DNA from: an uncultured Anaeromyxobacter sp.
Lineage (GTDB): Bacteria > Myxococcota > Myxococcia > Myxococcales > Anaeromyxobacteraceae
Assembly: GCA_903904005.1 (NCBI GenBank)
Contig: CAIVAR010000032.1
Location: forward strand, 1 to 34,805
DNA length: 34,805 bases
Direction: 5' to 3'
The notes beneath the pieces were generated by a model. That model was not told where the DNA came from, did no database searches, and worked only from the letters and a program-made list of their open reading frames with translations. Position numbers and translations under genes: made by a program. Below, piece after piece: positions 25,654-34,419 of this stretch; positions within the stretch are counted from its first letter, which is position 1; the number at the start of each line of letters is the position of its first letter.

Positions 25654-28053
25654 TTACAAGCCGGTGGCGACGGCGGTCCCTTCCTCCGAAGGAGCGGCAG
25701 GCAACTCCACCCGGAACGTCGAGCCCTTGCCGACCTCGCTCTCGACGGTGATGGTCCCGCCGTGGGCAGTGACGATGGCGTGGCTGACGGGGAGTCCGAG
25801 CCCGGTGCCTTCCCCGGCGGGGCGCGTCGTGAAGAACGGGTCGAAGACCCGCTCGATCACATCCGGGGCCATGCCCACCCCGCTGTCGATCACCTCGATG
25901 CGGGCCATACCCGGGTCTCCCGGACCCAGCCGAACGACGACCTCACCCTTCCTGTCGCGGGGCGTGGCCTTGGCGGCGTTCGTGATCAGATTCACGAGCA
26001 CCTGTCCGATCTGGCCGAACGACGCCATGACGTCGGGCGCCCCGCCGTCCTCCACCTGGAGGGTCACCGCCGCCCCCACCGACCCGGGCAGCCAGCGCCT
26101 GGCCTGATCGACGATCTCGATGATCGGAACCCGCGCTCGCTGCGGGTTGGGGCGTGCGAAGAGGGCGAGGTCCTTGACGATCTGCGCGATGCGCTGCCCC
26201 CCGTGCTGGCTGTCCTGGAGGGAGTCCACGACCTTGTCGAGGAGTCCGGCCAGTTCGTCCCGCCCCTCGGTGGCACCCTCCGTGACAAGGCGGCGCGCAT
26301 CCTCGGCGAGTTCCAGTGCGATCCCCCCACCCGCGAGGATGCCGGAGAGCGGGTTGTTGATCTCGTGGGCGACGCCCGCCACCAGCGTCCCCATGGCGGC
26401 AAGGCGTGACGCCACCGCGAGCTGATCCTCCATCTTGCGGATCTCGGTGACGTTCCTGGCGACACCCACGATGCCGATGACGCGCCCCTCGGCGTCTCGC
26501 AAGGGAGCCTTCGACGAGAGGTACGTCCCGAGTCCGGTCGGTCCGGGGACCTTCTCCTCGAAGGTCCTGGGCACCCCCGACTCCAGGATCTCGAGGTCGT
26601 TGAGGACCAGCGCCCGTGCCGGCTGCAGGCTCCCGAAGATCTCCGCATCCGTCTTGCCCAGCACCTCCTCCGACGGCTTTCCGACGACCTGGAGCACCGC
26701 CGCGTTCACGAACGTCCATCTCCCCTCCAGGTCCTTCGCGAAGATGGAGTCGGGGCTGGAGTTGGCGATGGCGAGCAGGAGGGCCCTGCCGTTCCTGATG
26801 GCCTCCTCGGCCTGCTTCCGTTCGGTGATGTCGTGGATGATGGAGTGCAGCAGGTCCTTCCCCTTGAACTTGACCTTGTTGCTGTAGACCTCCACGTCCC
26901 GGGCGGAGCCGTCGGCCCGGCGGTGACGGAACTCGAAGTGCGTTCGCTTCTGGCTCCTGGCCAACTCCATCTCCTCCGCGATCTTCTCCGCCGGAAGCGT
27001 GTTGAGGTCCTGGACGCGCATCTGCCGCAGACGATCCACGGGCCACCCGTAGAAGCTCGCAGCCGCGGGATTGGCATCGATGATCCTGCCGGTGTCCGGG
27101 TCGACGACGAGCTTGACGGCCGAGTGGTTCTCGAACAGTCCCCTGAAGAATGTCTCGCTGTCGTGGAGTTCCCGTTCGATCCGCTTCCGCTCGGAGATGT
27201 CGGTCAGCGCGACTCGCGCCTCGGACTCCTGGTCGCTCCCGTGGATGAACCAGCAGGTCACCTGGGCGTCGAACACCGTTCCGTCGCCTCTGCGGATCCG
27301 GAGGTCGCCGACCTGCTTCTCCTCCCCTTGCCGGGCACGGGAGAAGAGGCCCTGCCAGGCCAAAGCGTGCCCGGGGGCGACGAGGAACGCGAAGCGATTC
27401 CCCCGGAGCTGCCCCCGGGAGATGCCGAGAAGCGTGGCGGCGGTGAGGTTCGCCCCCGTGATGGATCCAGCCGCATCGAGGGTGACGTAGCCGTCCGGCG
27501 CGAACTCGAACAGGTCGACGTAACGGCTCCCGGCCTCCTCGGCCGCGTCCCGGAGGCGCCGGAGTTCCTCATTCTGCATCTCCAGCTCGACCCCTCGAAC
27601 CTCGAGTTCGTGCAGGAGCGCCGACCGCGCCGCCCCGGCCATCGACGTGCCAGCTCGGGGGGCACCCTTGTCGACCTGGGCCTCCGCAGCTCCCCGAAAC
27701 TTCTCGAGATCGTTGCTGCCGGGGTCCGCCATCCCGCCGTGGGGACTCCGCTTGGCGCCGAGCGGGTCCTCCGGACGGTGGTCCGGATCGAGGAGGTCGT
27801 GGACCCGGACCCCGTAGACCTTGGCCAGCGTCGAGAGCATCTCGATGGTCGGGAAGCGGCTGCCGCGCTCCACCCTGGAGAGGCCACCCGGGTCGATCCC
27901 GGTGCGGACCTTCACGTCCGGCCCCGTGAGGCCCGACGCGATCCGTACCTCACGCAGGCGCCGGCCCAGCGCGATCGCGTCGGGGTCGGGAGCGTCCTCG
28001 CTGGTGGATCCCGGCACGATGCCAGGCGGGTGTTCGCTCACGGTCGGCGCCAT
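25654..28053 (-). CDS. XRE-type HTH fused to a triple-PAS histidine kinase
   Basis: 799 residues. An XRE/Cro-type HTH occupies about 27-90 (LGRRLREVRIASGLTGPDV; GGLSRVERGSRFPTIEMLST). A linker and a coiled coil follow (about 145-175). Then come PAS1 (about 176-288), PAS2 (about 300-413) and PAS3 (about 423-538). HisKA carries VAHEINNPL (His563), and the HATPase has NLITNAAKA, DSGVGM and GEGTGLGL. There is no transmembrane segment, so it should be a cytoplasmic kinase that can itself bind DNA. The ATG is directly abutted by AGGAG with no spacer; a GTG 12 nt inside is a possible alternative start. It is the first signalling gene, 58 nt after the glycosyltransferase stop. One-chain HTH-plus-kinase proteins are unusual, because transmitters normally signal to separate regulators. 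Confidence 0.88.
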   Translation of the reverse strand: MAPTVSEHPPGIVPGSTSEDAPDPDAIALGRRLREVRIASGLTGPDVKVRTGIDPGGLSRVERGSRFPTIEMLSTLAKVYGVRVHDLLDPDHRPEDPLGAKRSPHGGMADPGSNDLEKFRGAAEAQVDKGAPRAGTSMAGAARSALLHELEVRGVELEMQNEELRRLRDAAEEAGSRYVDLFEFAPDGYVTLDAAGSITGANLTAATLLGISRGQLRGNRFAFLVAPGHALAWQGLFSRARQGEEKQVGDLRIRRGDGTVFDAQVTCWFIHGSDQESEARVALTDISERKRIERELHDSETFFRGLFENHSAVKLVVDPDTGRIIDANPAAASFYGWPVDRLRQMRVQDLNTLPAEKIAEEMELARSQKRTHFEFRHRRADGSARDVEVYSNKVKFKGKDLLHSIIHDITERKQAEEAIRNGRALLLAIANSSPDSIFAKDLEGRWTFVNAAVLQVVGKPSEEVLGKTDAEIFGSLQPARALVLNDLEILESGVPRTFEEKVPGPTGLGTYLSSKAPLRDAEGRVIGIVGVARNVTEIRKMEDQLAVASRLAAMGTLVAGVAHEINNPLSGILAGGGIALELAEDARRLVTEGATEGRDELAGLLDKVVDSLQDSQHGGQRIAQIVKDLALFARPNPQRARVPIIEIVDQARRWLPGSVGAAVTLQVEDGGAPDVMASFGQIGQVLVNLITNAAKATPRDRKGEVVVRLGPGDPGMARIEVIDSGVGMAPDVIERVFDPFFTTRPAGEGTGLGLPVSHAIVTAHGGTITVESEVGKGSTFRVELPAAPSEEGTAVATGL

Positions 28054-28111
28054 CTCCTAGGGGCCATCAAGGTACTCGGTGCTGGGTGAAGGCGTCCACC
28101 ATCAACGGCCT

Positions 28112-28957
28112 CTACGACTCGCGCCTCTCCTCGTCTCCCCCGGCGGGTCCTGCCGGGCGGCGGGCGAGCCCGTTCACGCACCGGACCTGCGCCGCCTCCC
28201 GCTTCCGCCGGAGGATCTCCCGACCGACGGCCACGTCGTCGCGGGAGTAGTTGGCCGGGTGGTGCAGGTGGTAGACGACCGCGCGGTGCTTCACGCTCGC
28301 GAGCGTCACGCCGGTGGCGAGGAGCCGCCACTCCACGTCGACGTCCTCGCCGACCCCGGCGGTCCGGAAGTCCTCGTCGTAGCCGTTGATGGACTCCAGA
28401 TCCGAACGGTTCACGCCCCAGTTGCAGCCCCAGATCCCCCTCGGGCGGCCGCCCTTCGCGGAGAACGGGATGCGGAGCGCCTCCTCGATCCGCTTGCTGT
28501 CGGAGCGAAGCAGCCGCAGGAGGGAGGGCGGCATGCGGGCCCGGCCGCTCAGAACACTTTCGGTGAATGCCGGCCCGAGCATCACGCGCCGCCCCACCAG
28601 GGCCTGGCCCGGCGTGGCCGCGCGCCGGTAGGCCGCCACGAGGCCGGGATGGGGAACACAGTCTCCGTCGAGGAAGACGACGTAGGGGTGGTGGCTGGCG
28701 CGGAGCGCAGCGTTCAGGATCCGGGTCTTCCCGAAGCCGTCGTGGGGCTGGCTCACGTGGATCAGCCGGTGGCCGAAACCCCCGCGGAATCCCTCCACGG
28801 TCCGGGCCATCGCCTCGAGCTGGTGGTCCTCGGCGACCACCACCTCGAAGCCGTCGTCGGTCTGGCCGGAGAGCCCCTCCAGCACCAACCGGAGCTGGTC
28901 GGTGCGGGTGTAGACCGAGACGATCACGGTCACGAGGGGACGCGGGTCCGGGTGCAC
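28112..28957 (-). CDS. GT2-family glycosyltransferase
   Basis: 281 residues from a GTG at 28957. GT-A fold features: the N-terminal VTVIVSVYTRTDQLRLVLEG, a divalent-metal DxD motif in VVFLDGDCV (D97, D99), and a Glyco_transf_7C-like second half (WGCNWGVNRSDLESINGYDE; GEDVDVEWRL). It should transfer a sugar from a nucleotide donor to a glycan in the cytoplasm. No Shine-Dalgarno sequence is evident. A -10-like TACCGT lies 6 nt before the GTG, in a 75-nt divergent gap shared with the next glycosyltransferase. Donor and acceptor are unknown. Confidence 0.88.
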   Translation of the reverse strand: MHPDPRPLVTVIVSVYTRTDQLRLVLEGLSGQTDDGFEVVVAEDHQLEAMARTVEGFRGGFGHRLIHVSQPHDGFGKTRILNAALRASHHPYVVFLDGDCVPHPGLVAAYRRAATPGQALVGRRVMLGPAFTESVLSGRARMPPSLLRLLRSDSKRIEEALRIPFSAKGGRPRGIWGCNWGVNRSDLESINGYDEDFRTAGVGEDVDVEWRLLATGVTLASVKHRAVVYHLHHPANYSRDDVAVGREILRRKREAAQVRCVNGLARRPAGPAGGDEERRES

Positions 28958-29018
28958 AGCACCACGGTAGCCAGATTCCGCGCGGCGGCAAGCCGCCGGT
29001 CCCGCCGAACGAGCGTGC

Positions 29019-29024
29019 TAGGCT
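29019..29024 (+). promoter_or_regulatory. Putative -10 element TAGGCT, short-leader promoter
   Basis: TAGGCT lies 8 nt before the ATG at 29033, in the divergent gap 28958-29032, and there is no clear ribosome binding site. It is the same hexamer, at similar distance, as before the metalloprotease and membrane-protein starts. Confidence 0.35.
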
Positions 29025-29032
29025 GGTCCGGC

Positions 29033-29953
29033 ATGTTGCGACGCCACGCCCTGCTCGACACCCGGGCGCCCCCCATCGGGTTCTTTCCGACGTCCCGTCC
29101 CGTCCCCGGGGCCCGCTTCACCGTGGTCATCCCGTCGTGGAACAACCTCCCGTACCTGCGACTCTGCGTCGACTCGATCCGGCGCAACTCCGCCTTTCCC
29201 CACCAGGTGGTCGTCCACGTGAACGAGGGCTCCGACGGCTCCCTCGCATGGGTCCGCTCGGAGGGGCTCGACCACACCTGGAGCGCGACCAACGCCGGGG
29301 TCTGCTTCGCGGTGAACGCCGCGGCGACGCTCGCCCGCACCGACCTCATCACGTACATGAACGACGACATGTACGCGTGCCCGGGTTGGGACGCCGCGCT
29401 GGCCGGAGCGATCGACCGGATCGGCCACGATCGATTCATGCTCTCGGGAACGATGATCGAGCCGGGCGGCAAGACGCCGGGGAGCCTCGTCCCGCACGAC
29501 TACGGCAGCGACCCGGCCACCTTCCGGGAGCGCGACCTGCTCGCCGACCTCGACGGCCTCGTCCGCCCCGACTGGTGGGGGGCGACCTCGCCCCCGACCC
29601 TGGTGCACCGGCGGATGTGGGAACTCGTGGGGGGTTACAGCGTCGAGTTCCACCCGGGAATCGGATCCGATCCCGACCTCTCGATGAAGCTCTGGCTCGC
29701 CGGCGTCCGCGAGTTCCGGGGCGTGGGGACGAGCCGGGTGTACCACTTCCGTCACCGGACCCTGGAGCGGGGCATCCCGTTGAACTACGGGGCGAAGCTC
29801 TTCGCGCTGAAGTATGGCCTGCCCGTCAGCTACTTCCTCCGGGAGCAGCTCCGCTGGGGCCAGGAGTGCCGGGGACCGCTTCCCGAGCCACCGCACGACG
29901 CACGCTGGCGCTGGGCGCGGCTTCGCGCCTTCCACTACCGGCTCCGGCCGTAG
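29033..29953 (+). CDS. GT2-family glycosyltransferase
   Basis: 306 residues from the ATG at 29033; the open frame extends further upstream but without coding character. The GT-A signature is clear: FTVVIPSWNNLPYLRLCVDS near the N-terminus, then VHVNEGSDGS. The metal-binding region is YMNDDMYACPGW (D111, D112), and the acceptor-side segment is GIGSDPDLSMKLWLAG. The tail from about 260 is basic (FHYRLRP end) with no transmembrane helix. It probably builds a surface polysaccharide or protein glycan with the next gene, which starts 8 nt after its stop. Confidence 0.88.
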   Translation: MLRRHALLDTRAPPIGFFPTSRPVPGARFTVVIPSWNNLPYLRLCVDSIRRNSAFPHQVVVHVNEGSDGSLAWVRSEGLDHTWSATNAGVCFAVNAAATLARTDLITYMNDDMYACPGWDAALAGAIDRIGHDRFMLSGTMIEPGGKTPGSLVPHDYGSDPATFRERDLLADLDGLVRPDWWGATSPPTLVHRRMWELVGGYSVEFHPGIGSDPDLSMKLWLAGVREFRGVGTSRVYHFRHRTLERGIPLNYGAKLFALKYGLPVSYFLREQLRWGQECRGPLPEPPHDARWRWARLRAFHYRLRP

Positions 29954-29960
29954 CGGCCCG

Positions 29961-30818
29961 ATGGAGCCACCGACGGGACCCATGTCCGCTCCCAGGACCA
30001 TGTTCGTCATGCCGGTGTTCAACCAGTTGCACTACACCCGCCAGTGCCTGGAGAGCCTGGCCGGTGTCGGGATCCCGAGTGGAGACGTGGTGGTCGTGGA
30101 CAACGCCTCCAGCGACGGCACCCGGGACTTCCTCGCGTCCACCCCCGGGCTCCGCGTCGTCTCCAATGACACCAACCGGGGGTGCAGCAGCGCCTGGAAC
30201 CAGGGGGTCGAGACCGCCCTGGCGGCCGCCGCGGACTGGATCGTCGTCATCAACAACGACGTGCTCGTGGGGCAGGGATTCCTGGGCGGACTCCTCGGCT
30301 TCGCAACGCGAAACGGCGCCGACATCGTCCACCCCGCGACGGCGGAGGGGGAGCAGGACTACGACTTCCCATCTCTTGCGGCCGGGTTCGTGGAGAAGAT
30401 GAGCGGGTTCTCCCGTCCCGACGACGGCGGAGGGGACTGTTTCCTGGTCAGCCGACGGGTCTTCGAGTCGGTGGGGCTCTTCGACACCTCCTTCGGCCTC
30501 GCCGGCTTCGAGGATGTCGACTTCTTCCGCAGGGCCCGGAAGGCGGGTTTCCACCGGGCGATCACCGGCGCCGCCTTCCTGCATCACTTCGGTTCGGTGA
30601 CGCAGAGGGCAGTCAAGGCGAGCGCGGGCATCGCCCGCCACGCCAGGCTCGCTGACCAGAATGCCTACCGGAGGAAGCACGGCCTGAACTGGTTCCGGCG
30701 CCGCGTGGAGAAGCTCCAGGGGGCGATCCGAACCTCGACCTGCATCCGGGAGGAGTCCCGAACCACCGGGTGGTCGCTCCGCATGCGGCGAGCGGGCGGC
30801 CTGTGGGAGCTGAGGTGA
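29961..30818 (+). CDS. GT2-family glycosyltransferase (rhamnosyltransferase-like)
   Basis: 285 residues from the ATG at 29961; in-frame ATGs at 29982 and 30000 are alternatives and none has a strong ribosome binding site. Features: MFVMPVFNQLHYTRQCLESL, VVVVDNASSDGT, RGCSSAWNQGVE, the metal motif VVINNDVLV (98-100) and FEDVDFFRRARKAGF in the acceptor half. This is the GT2 subgroup that includes many rhamnosyl- and O-antigen-type transferases. It is 8 nt after the preceding transferase and convergent with the next gene (11-nt gap). Confidence 0.87.
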   Translation: MEPPTGPMSAPRTMFVMPVFNQLHYTRQCLESLAGVGIPSGDVVVVDNASSDGTRDFLASTPGLRVVSNDTNRGCSSAWNQGVETALAAAADWIVVINNDVLVGQGFLGGLLGFATRNGADIVHPATAEGEQDYDFPSLAAGFVEKMSGFSRPDDGGGDCFLVSRRVFESVGLFDTSFGLAGFEDVDFFRRARKAGFHRAITGAAFLHHFGSVTQRAVKASAGIARHARLADQNAYRRKHGLNWFRRRVEKLQGAIRTSTCIREESRTTGWSLRMRRAGGLWELR

Positions 30819-30829
30819 TCGGGAGTCGC

Positions 30830-31645
30830 TCAGGGACCGGCAGGCCGTCGCCGGCCCGATGAGAGCCGCTTCGCGATGGACCAGCGGAGCCGGCTCGTCT
30901 GGCTCAGCTGTCCGCGCCGGGTGGTGAAGGCGAACCGCGGCCCGGGGCGCCCTCGGTACTCCTCCGGAGGGAACCGGTTCTCGTAGTGCCACGCCGGACC
31001 GTACCGGACCGGGCTCGTGTCGAGGCTCAGGTGGCGCCCCGTCCCGGAGAGCACCCAGGCCTCGGCGTCGTACCGCGCGTCCCACTCCTGGCCAGGAACC
31101 TGGGGGGCGTATCTCACCTCGGAAGGGCGCCTGAGGCGAAGGAGCGTCCGGACGTAGGACGCGCGCGCCCACCAGAAGTTCCCCACGTAGTGGGGCCAGG
31201 GGCGGAACCGGAAGTTCACGCCGCAGGAGTCGCGCCCCGCCTCGAGCGCCGCGACGCAGTCCCTCCACCGCTCCACGGTCCAGTACTCCATGAAGCGGGC
31301 CCAGTCCCGCACGGCCGGATCGTCCGGCCGGGTGACCCCCTTCATGTGGAAGTAGGCGATCGCCGTCTCGGCGTCGGCCGTATCCGCGAGCGACGGGAGG
31401 GAGGCGATGCTCGGCACCTCCGCCTCGCGGGGTTCCGCGCGCGGGTCGAAGGTCCAGCGAACGTTTCCGCGTCCGGCGAGGCGGCGCCGCAGGCCATCGA
31501 AGGAGCGCTCGTCGTAGTGGGCGAGGAAGTGGGCCTCGTCGAGCGCGTCGAGAAGCCCCGAACTCTCGAGGAGCCCGACCTGCCGGTCGGCGATGCCCTC
31601 CCATCCGGGGAGGTCGACGAGGTGGTAGACGAGGAGAAGCTTCAC
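30830..31645 (-). CDS. Conserved glycan-cluster protein with YFHMKG and GNFWWA motifs
   Basis: 271 residues from a GTG at 31645, preceded by CAGGTGC. The start VKLLLVYHLVDLPGW resembles the first strand of a nucleotide-sugar-binding fold. Two signatures stand out: AYFHMKGV (97-104) and HYVGNFWWARASYVRTL (152-168), flanking WARFMEYWTVERWRDCVAAL and CGVNF. Proteins with this pair of motifs occur in polysaccharide loci of bacteria and in giant viruses, and they look like divergent glycosyltransferases. No DxD motif is obvious. It is convergent with the GT2 pair. Confidence 0.72.
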   Translation of the reverse strand: MKLLLVYHLVDLPGWEGIADRQVGLLESSGLLDALDEAHFLAHYDERSFDGLRRRLAGRGNVRWTFDPRAEPREAEVPSIASLPSLADTADAETAIAYFHMKGVTRPDDPAVRDWARFMEYWTVERWRDCVAALEAGRDSCGVNFRFRPWPHYVGNFWWARASYVRTLLRLRRPSEVRYAPQVPGQEWDARYDAEAWVLSGTGRHLSLDTSPVRYGPAWHYENRFPPEEYRGRPGPRFAFTTRRGQLSQTSRLRWSIAKRLSSGRRRPAGP

Positions 31646-31823
31646 GCACCTGGCCTTGCCAATCGACTTGTCGCTTCGGCGATGAACCTCGGGATGATGT
31701 CCCCCCGATGTCACCATCCTATTCCAGGAACTTCAACGTGCCTTCCACTGATCCTGCAACTCCACGAGATGCTCGGCGCTGCGGAGAACGGCCCGCGCAC
31801 CGGCTCGTCGGATCGACGCGGCG
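31646..31823. other. Intergenic gap between the YFHMKG protein and radical SAM genes
   Basis: About 180 nt with no supported gene, clear terminator or strong promoter. Both flanking genes are on the minus strand. Confidence 0.6.
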
Positions 31824-33149
31824 TCAGGCACCCATCGAGGTGTACGACCGGCGGCTCTTCATGGCCTCGGCGATCCGGTTGCGCACCACCATCTTCACGT
31901 AGGTCGCCACGAGGGAGCGCTCCCGGGGCGCCCAGCGGGCGATGGTCCGGCTCATGTTGACGACGTTGAAGAAGGCGTCGAGGACCTTCTTCCTTCCCGC
32001 CACCGCCTCGACGTGCGTGAAGTTCTTGAACTGGATGGAGGGGAGATCCTTGCGCACCTCGTCCCAGTTCCGGTTGACGCGTCCCTCCTTCTCGAGTGCG
32101 GCGAAGAAGGGCGTACCGGGCCACGCCGTGGCGAAGAAGACGCGGGGAAAGTCGGCCTTGCACCGGCGCAGCGCGGCGATGAGCTTGTCGGGATAGTCGC
32201 AGCCGTGGGAGTCGAGCCCGTAGATCGTGGAGGCGATCACCGCCAGCTTGTGCTCGTGAAGCCGGGCCACCACCTGCTCGTAGTCGAGCCCGATGTTGTG
32301 CCCCTTGTTGATCTGGGCCAGCCCCTCGTCGTCGATGGCCTCGAAGCCGAGGAATACGGCCCGGCACCCGGCCCGGTACATGAGGTCCATGAGCTCGGGC
32401 TCGCTGGCCAGCTTCGTGGAGGCCTGGCACCCCCAGTAGAACCCGTACCTCCGCCGGATCATGCGCTCGAGGAGGGCCTTCCGGTCCTCCACGTCGGCCT
32501 CGGTGTAGCCGATGAAGTTCTCGTCGGTGACGATGACGATGCCCGGGTCGCGAAGGGAGTCGAGATCCCAGAGCACGGTGTCGTGCGGAATGGTGCGGTA
32601 CTTCCGGTTCGGGAAGACGGTGAGGTAGCAGAAGGAGCAGCCGTGGGGACAGCCGCGCGACGTCATCACCGAGGGGTACTGGTAGTTGGGGTGGATGAGG
32701 TCCCGGCGCGGCGTGCGCAGCCCGTCGAGGGAAACGTCCATCCGGCCCCGGTAGACGGGCTGGATGCTCCCGCGCTCGAAGTCCTGCAGGAACTCCCTCC
32801 AGGGCCCCTCGCCCTCGCCCACGCAGACCGAGTCGAAGTGCTGGAGCGCCTCGTCGGGCAGGGCCGAGACGTGGGCGCCCCCGACGATGGTCCTGATGCC
32901 GCGGCGACGGAGCCGGTCGGCGATGGCGTAGGCGCGGGTGATACCCGGGGTGATGGCCGAGACGGCCACGACGTCGGCGTGGACGCGGTCGGGGTCGAAG
33001 TCGGCGCCCACGTACTCGTCGTACGCGGAGACCCGGTACTGCGGGGGAGTGTGACGGGCCAGGTAGGCGAGCGCGAGCGGGCTGTACAGGAGTTCCTCGC
33101 CCGTCGTCTCCTTCACCCGGGAGGGGTAGACCATGGCGAGATCGATCAT
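31824..33149 (-). CDS. B12-binding-domain radical SAM enzyme
   Basis: 441 residues. An N-terminal cobalamin-binding-like Rossmann domain (about 1-130; YSPLALAYLARHTP, VVAVSAITPGI, IVGGAHVSALPDE, VCVGEGEGP) precedes a radical SAM barrel. Its 4Fe-4S motif is RGCPHGCSFC (C167, C171, C174). GFYWGCQASTKLA and FLGFEAIDDEGL follow. This architecture is typical of methyltransferases and ring or chain-modifying enzymes such as the BchE/HpnP/MiaB-like B12-radical SAM set. The C-terminal 80 residues are helical and basic. The location next to glycosyltransferase genes suggests modification of a glycan or lipid, but the substrate is unknown. The start has only AAGGTG 12 nt upstream. Confidence 0.88.
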   Translation of the reverse strand: MIDLAMVYPSRVKETTGEELLYSPLALAYLARHTPPQYRVSAYDEYVGADFDPDRVHADVVAVSAITPGITRAYAIADRLRRRGIRTIVGGAHVSALPDEALQHFDSVCVGEGEGPWREFLQDFERGSIQPVYRGRMDVSLDGLRTPRRDLIHPNYQYPSVMTSRGCPHGCSFCYLTVFPNRKYRTIPHDTVLWDLDSLRDPGIVIVTDENFIGYTEADVEDRKALLERMIRRRYGFYWGCQASTKLASEPELMDLMYRAGCRAVFLGFEAIDDEGLAQINKGHNIGLDYEQVVARLHEHKLAVIASTIYGLDSHGCDYPDKLIAALRRCKADFPRVFFATAWPGTPFFAALEKEGRVNRNWDEVRKDLPSIQFKNFTHVEAVAGRKKVLDAFFNVVNMSRTIARWAPRERSLVATYVKMVVRNRIAEAMKSRRSYTSMGA

Positions 33150-33212
33150 GCGCGTCGCGCACCTTGACAGTCCGGGGGTATCGACACGAGAAGAATCGGT
33201 TTACCTGATGGA

Positions 33213-34419
33213 TCACGGCGCTTTGCAGATCACATCCTGGTCCGGCTCACCCGTCGTGCGGCCTAGGCGCACGATGGCGTGGCAGATGGCGAGGCCGAGT
33301 CCCGTCCCGCGCGCATCACCCGCCGGCCGGGTCGTGAAGAACGGGTCGAAGATGCGGGACAGGACCTCCGGCGCAATCCCCGCGCCCTGGTCGATGACCT
33401 CCAGGATGGCCCAGCCCGCCTTCCCGGAACGGATGCGGACCACGATCTTGCCCGTCGTGCCTGGCCGCGTGGCCCTGGCCGCGTTCGTGACGAGGTTCGA
33501 CACCACCTGGGCGATCTGACCTCCCGCGGCCATGACCTCCGGTACTCCAAGGTCTTCCACCTCGACGGTCGCGGTGGCGAACAGGACCATGTCCCGGACG
33601 ATTTTGGCGACGCGCTGCCCAGCCTCCTGCGCGTCCTCCAGAGCGTCGATTGCCTCGTTGATGTCCCGCAACTTGGCCGCGGGATCGACCTGGGCCCCCT
33701 CCTGGAGTTGCCTCTTGAACTCCCGGGCCACCTCCAGGGCAACCCCTTGCCCGGAAAGTTCCACGGCAAGCGGGTTGTTGATCTCGTGGGCCACGCCCCC
33801 CACGAGCGTGCCCATCGTGGCGAGTCGCGACGACACGGCGAGTTGCTCCTCGAGCTTGCGCAGTTCGGTGACGTCCTTCGCGACCCCCACGATTCCGACG
33901 ACCTGACCCTGCGCATCGCGCAGGGGAGCCTTCGACGAAAGGTACGTCCGGATCCCGGTCGGGACGGAGACCTTCTCCTCGAAGGTTTGCCCCACGCCCG
34001 ACTCCATGACCTTGCGATCATGGCTCCTCAACTCCTGCGCACCCGTGGGGTTCGCCAGGATCTCGGCGTCCGACCGGCCCAGCAACTCCTCGGAACGCTT
34101 TCCCGTGATGCGGAGGGCAGCCGCGTTCGCAAACGTCCAGCGACCCTCTCGGTCCTTTGCGAAGATGGCGTCGGGGCTGGAATCGGTGACGGCGCGCAGG
34201 AGTGCCTGGCGGAGTTCTCGCCGCTCGACGCCGAGCAGCGATGCGGCGGTCAGGTTCGCATCCTGGATCAGGCCGGATGCCCCAATGGTCAGGTATCCGA
34301 CCGGGGCAAAGTCGTACAGGTCGACCAGTCGCTCGTGGGCCACCGCCAGTTCGATCTGGTCGCGACTCCGCCTCTTCTCGCATCCCCTTGGGATCGTCCA
34401 AGAGGGACTTCTTGGCCAC
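33213..34419 (-). pseudogene. Degenerate PAS sensor histidine kinase (paralogue of the 25654-28053 kinase)
   Basis: A strong AGGAGG precedes a GTG at 34419 (VAKKSLLDDPKGMREEAES), but that frame does not continue into the kinase. The kinase frame (RSRDQIELAVAHERLVDLYD onward) is shifted, placing a frameshift near 34355-34385. PAS1 stops after LLGVERRELR and joins directly to a PAS3-like start (LLRAVTDSSPDAIFAKDREG), so most of PAS1 and all of PAS2 of the intact relative are missing. HisKA (VAHEINNPL) and most of the HATPase (NLVTNAARA, DQGAGI, GTGLGLAICHAIV) survive. The frame then runs into RLGRTTGEPDQDVICKAP in place of the last conserved strand-helix (TAHGG...GKGSTFRVELPA). Three independent lesions argue for decay. 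Confidence 0.72.
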
